From CAYQTE01 sp964420285 (GTDB taxonomy: Bacteria; Planctomycetota; Phycisphaerae; Tepidisphaerales; Tepidisphaeraceae), in assembly GCA_964420285.1 (NCBI GenBank), contig CAYQTE010000006.1, positions 55,971 through 119,970 of the forward strand: 64,000 bases of DNA. Direction: 5' to 3'. Below the pieces are notes generated by a model. That model was not told the origin of the DNA and searched no databases. It saw only the letters and a program-made list of their open reading frames with translations. Both the position numbers and the translations under genes were made by a program. How positions within the stretch are numbered: the stretch's first letter is position 1; the number at the start of each line of letters is the position of its first letter. Below, one piece after another: positions 62,511 to 64,000 of this stretch.

Positions 62511-63374
62511 ATGAACGAAAGAATCCAAATTGAAGATGGAACCTACGGCCGCAGAGCGGTTCTGTGCTCGGAATGGTCACCTCGCATGCTCAGCGATTTG
62601 GCCGACGCGGGCATCGTCGAACTTGAGCTCAACCAAGGAAAGGGTTGGCGCGGAAGCGACCTATCGTTCTTGGCACAGCTGCCCAATTTGAAATCGTTCG
62701 AGATATTCGACTTCAACATAAAGAACATAGCCCCGATTCACGGCCTGCACGAACTAAGGCGATTGGGCGTGACGACGTATTGTTCGACGCCGATTCACTT
62801 TTCCTCGTTTCCGGAACTCGATCGTTGCGCGTTGGAATGGCGTCCCAAGGCGGGGTCACTATTCGACTGCACGACGCTCACAAACCTCTTCGTCAATCGG
62901 TACAAGGCGAGGCATACCGATGAGTTTGCACGGCTGCTCAATCTCGAGTCGCTAGCGATATTGAATGCGCCCGTGCAGGATTTAACCGGTCTGCGATCTC
63001 TAAAACGGTTGCGTAGCTTGCGTCTGGCAGGCCTTACGCGGCTGTCGTCACTCAACGGCGTCGATGCGTTGGAAAACCTCGAGGAGTTGGACATAAATAC
63101 GTGTCGTCGGATAACATCCATTGAAGAGATTGGTTCCTTGGCGAAACTGCGCACGCTGTACCTTAACAATGGAGGCGATATCGACTCTCTCAAACCGTTG
63201 GATATGCTCCGCAACTTGGAGTCGGTGGGATTTTACGGTTCCACCAAAATCGTTGATGGTGATATGTCGCCGCTGCAACGACAGGTTCGCCTTCACCTTT
63301 CGCATGTCTCGTACAGGAACCGTCGGCATTACTCGCGCCGACGGGAAGAGTTCGGCGTTGTGTTTTCAGGATGA
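62511..63374 (+). CDS. Leucine-rich-repeat protein
   Basis: 287 residues with about seven LRR units of about 23 residues (for example LNLESLAILNAPVQDLTGL; LKRLRSLRLAGLTRLSSL; LEELDINTCRRITSIEEIG). No signal peptide, so probably cytoplasmic. The tail is basic (RNRRHYSRRREEFG). It is somewhat lower in GC than its neighbours and is bracketed by two copies of the family C hairpin. Role unknown; planctomycete LRR proteins are mostly uncharacterised. Confidence 0.8.
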   Translation: MNERIQIEDGTYGRRAVLCSEWSPRMLSDLADAGIVELELNQGKGWRGSDLSFLAQLPNLKSFEIFDFNIKNIAPIHGLHELRRLGVTTYCSTPIHFSSFPELDRCALEWRPKAGSLFDCTTLTNLFVNRYKARHTDEFARLLNLESLAILNAPVQDLTGLRSLKRLRSLRLAGLTRLSSLNGVDALENLEELDINTCRRITSIEEIGSLAKLRTLYLNNGGDIDSLKPLDMLRNLESVGFYGSTKIVDGDMSPLQRQVRLHLSHVSYRNRRHYSRRREEFGVVFSG

Positions 63375-63418
63375 CGGGGAACTGAAGCGCCAGGACCCTA
63401 CGCCGGGGGATTCAGAGG

Positions 63419-63464
63419 GGTCGGGAGTCTTTGATGAGCCGAGTTGCATCAAAGAGTCCCGACC
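63419..63464. repeat. Dispersed hairpin repeat, family C (copy 2)
   Basis: Arms of 18 bases with one mismatch, GGTCGGGAGTCTTTGATG (63419-63436) and CATCAAAGAGTCCCGACC (63447-63464), loop AGCCGAGTTG. It lies 45 bases after the leucine-rich-repeat gene. Confidence 0.85.
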
Positions 63465-63535
63465 TCTTTGATCTGGCCGGCAGCGGTCTTCGGGCGCATT
63501 TGAGTGTAACACCCATTTGATGATAATATCAGGCG

Positions 63536-63907
63536 ATGGCGCAGACGTGGCTTGAATTGGCGAGGGACGCTCGCAGCGCGGCCAACGGCCTGGTGGCGGA
63601 TCGTTTCCGCTCGTGCGCGGCGCGGGCGTATTACGCGGCCTACTCAAAGGTGACGCACGAACTGGTTGTGACGGCGGGTCTGACCATGGCGGAGAACCGC
63701 GAGGGGCCGAGCCACGGAGCCATTCGGCGCCTGATTGAAACGAGCATGCCGAACATGCAGCAGGACAAGCGGGTAAAGCTATCGGAACTGATCGGCCGTC
63801 TCTATACGCTTCGAATCGACTCGGATTACAAGCCTTCAACGGAAGTCGAAGGCCGCGAAGCTCGCGAGGCGATCTCGATCATGAAGACCGTTTTCGAGTC
63901 GTTCTAG
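63536..63907 (+). CDS. HEPN-domain protein (UPF0332-like)
   Basis: 123 residues. The helical pattern RSCAARAYYAAYSKVTHELV and LSELIGRLYTLRIDSDYK is the UPF0332/HEPN arrangement. The sequence NREGPSHGAIR has an R-x4-H spacing like the HEPN RNase motif, but the position is unverified. HEPN proteins serve as RNase toxins or nucleotide-transfer partners, often with an MNT nucleotidyltransferase next door. A second gene begins 16 bases after it. Start ATG or GTG alternatives are absent nearby. Confidence 0.78.
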   Translation: MAQTWLELARDARSAANGLVADRFRSCAARAYYAAYSKVTHELVVTAGLTMAENREGPSHGAIRRLIETSMPNMQQDKRVKLSELIGRLYTLRIDSDYKPSTEVEGREAREAISIMKTVFESF

Positions 63908-63922
63908 TCCGGAGAATGAATT

Positions 63923-64000
63923 ATGCCCACTACTCAGGATGTGCGGACGATTATCCACAAGATTGAAAGGCGGCTGGCGGTGGCCGAGGGTGACGGCGTT
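63923..64000 (+). CDS. Start of an unknown gene, cut by window edge
   Basis: The ATG at 63923 with GGAGA nine bases upstream opens a frame of 26 residues (MPTTQDVRTIIHKIERRLAV) to the right edge. Placed 16 bases after the HEPN gene, it is probably its operon partner; the visible part shows no MNT motif and is too short to classify. Confidence 0.55.
   Translation, partial: MPTTQDVRTIIHKIERRLAVAEGDGV

Overview
The window is GC-rich bacterial DNA, densely packed with genes on both strands. I read it as a chromosome fragment of a planctomycete, most likely of the Phycisphaerae/Tepidisphaera type. This is inferred from content, not from a marker gene: many exported proteins carry Gly/Pro runs, VWA, BatA and DUF58 proteins cluster together, doubled-CXXCH multiheme cytochromes are present, leucyl-tRNA synthetase is unusually long, small inverted repeats are dispersed, and exported glycoside hydrolases are frequent. 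No rRNA, CRISPR array, prophage, insertion sequence or replication origin is visible. Two tRNA genes (Lys-CTT, Leu-TAG) are present, neither with an encoded CCA.

Layout. 1-5.6 kb: a VWA membrane protein running off the left edge, a C-terminally anchored acidic protein, rsmE, a cold-shock protein, lptB and cdsA. 5.7-11.3 kb: a plus-strand run of a GH2 enzyme, a GH30-like enzyme with poly-Gly inserts, a YjbQ-family protein and a possible DUF120-like protein. 11.3-14.7 kb: a stand-alone RnfC-like iron-sulfur protein, a sugar-phosphate isomerase-like protein, an intact toxin-first RelE/XRE pair, and a DUF433 antitoxin with a truncated DUF5615 toxin. 14.7-18.9 kb: lipoprotein, BatA/VWA protein, DUF58 protein and rsmD.

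19.0-29.9 kb is the most striking part. A minus-strand operon of five genes encodes an octaheme cytochrome, a CbcL-like fusion of eight c-type hemes with a cytochrome b module, a membrane-anchored triheme protein, an NHL beta-propeller and a 24-heme cytochrome. That is 43 predicted c-type haem sites, some with CX3CH or CX4CH spacing. A sigma-54-type -24/-12 element lies about 50 bases before the first start codon. The divergent arm carries an AhbC/NirJ-type radical SAM protein (siroheme-derived haem chemistry), an intrinsic terminator and an NtrC-type sigma-54 activator. I infer one regulated respiratory or extracellular electron-transfer module with its own haem-related enzyme and regulator.

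29.9-45.7 kb: an agarase-like glycoside hydrolase, a 750-base gene-free stretch, fusA, a nucleotide-sugar dehydrogenase, an FmdB-type zinc ribbon, two tandem paralogous membrane proteins, birA next to its probable substrate pyruvate carboxylase, an unknown HTH-tailed protein with a decayed partial copy, rmuC and an HDOD protein. 46-56 kb: tRNA-Lys, a PpiD-like chaperone and a TPR-like protein, tRNA-Leu, a CYTH protein with leuS, a Sel1-repeat membrane protein and a hypothetical. 56-64 kb: an MBL hydrolase, a HEAT-repeat protein, and a two-component system whose kinase sensor domain shares Gly/Pro repeats with the secreted protein encoded after it. A leucine-rich-repeat gene flanked by two copies of a hairpin repeat and a HEPN protein with an unknown partner cut by the right edge finish the window.
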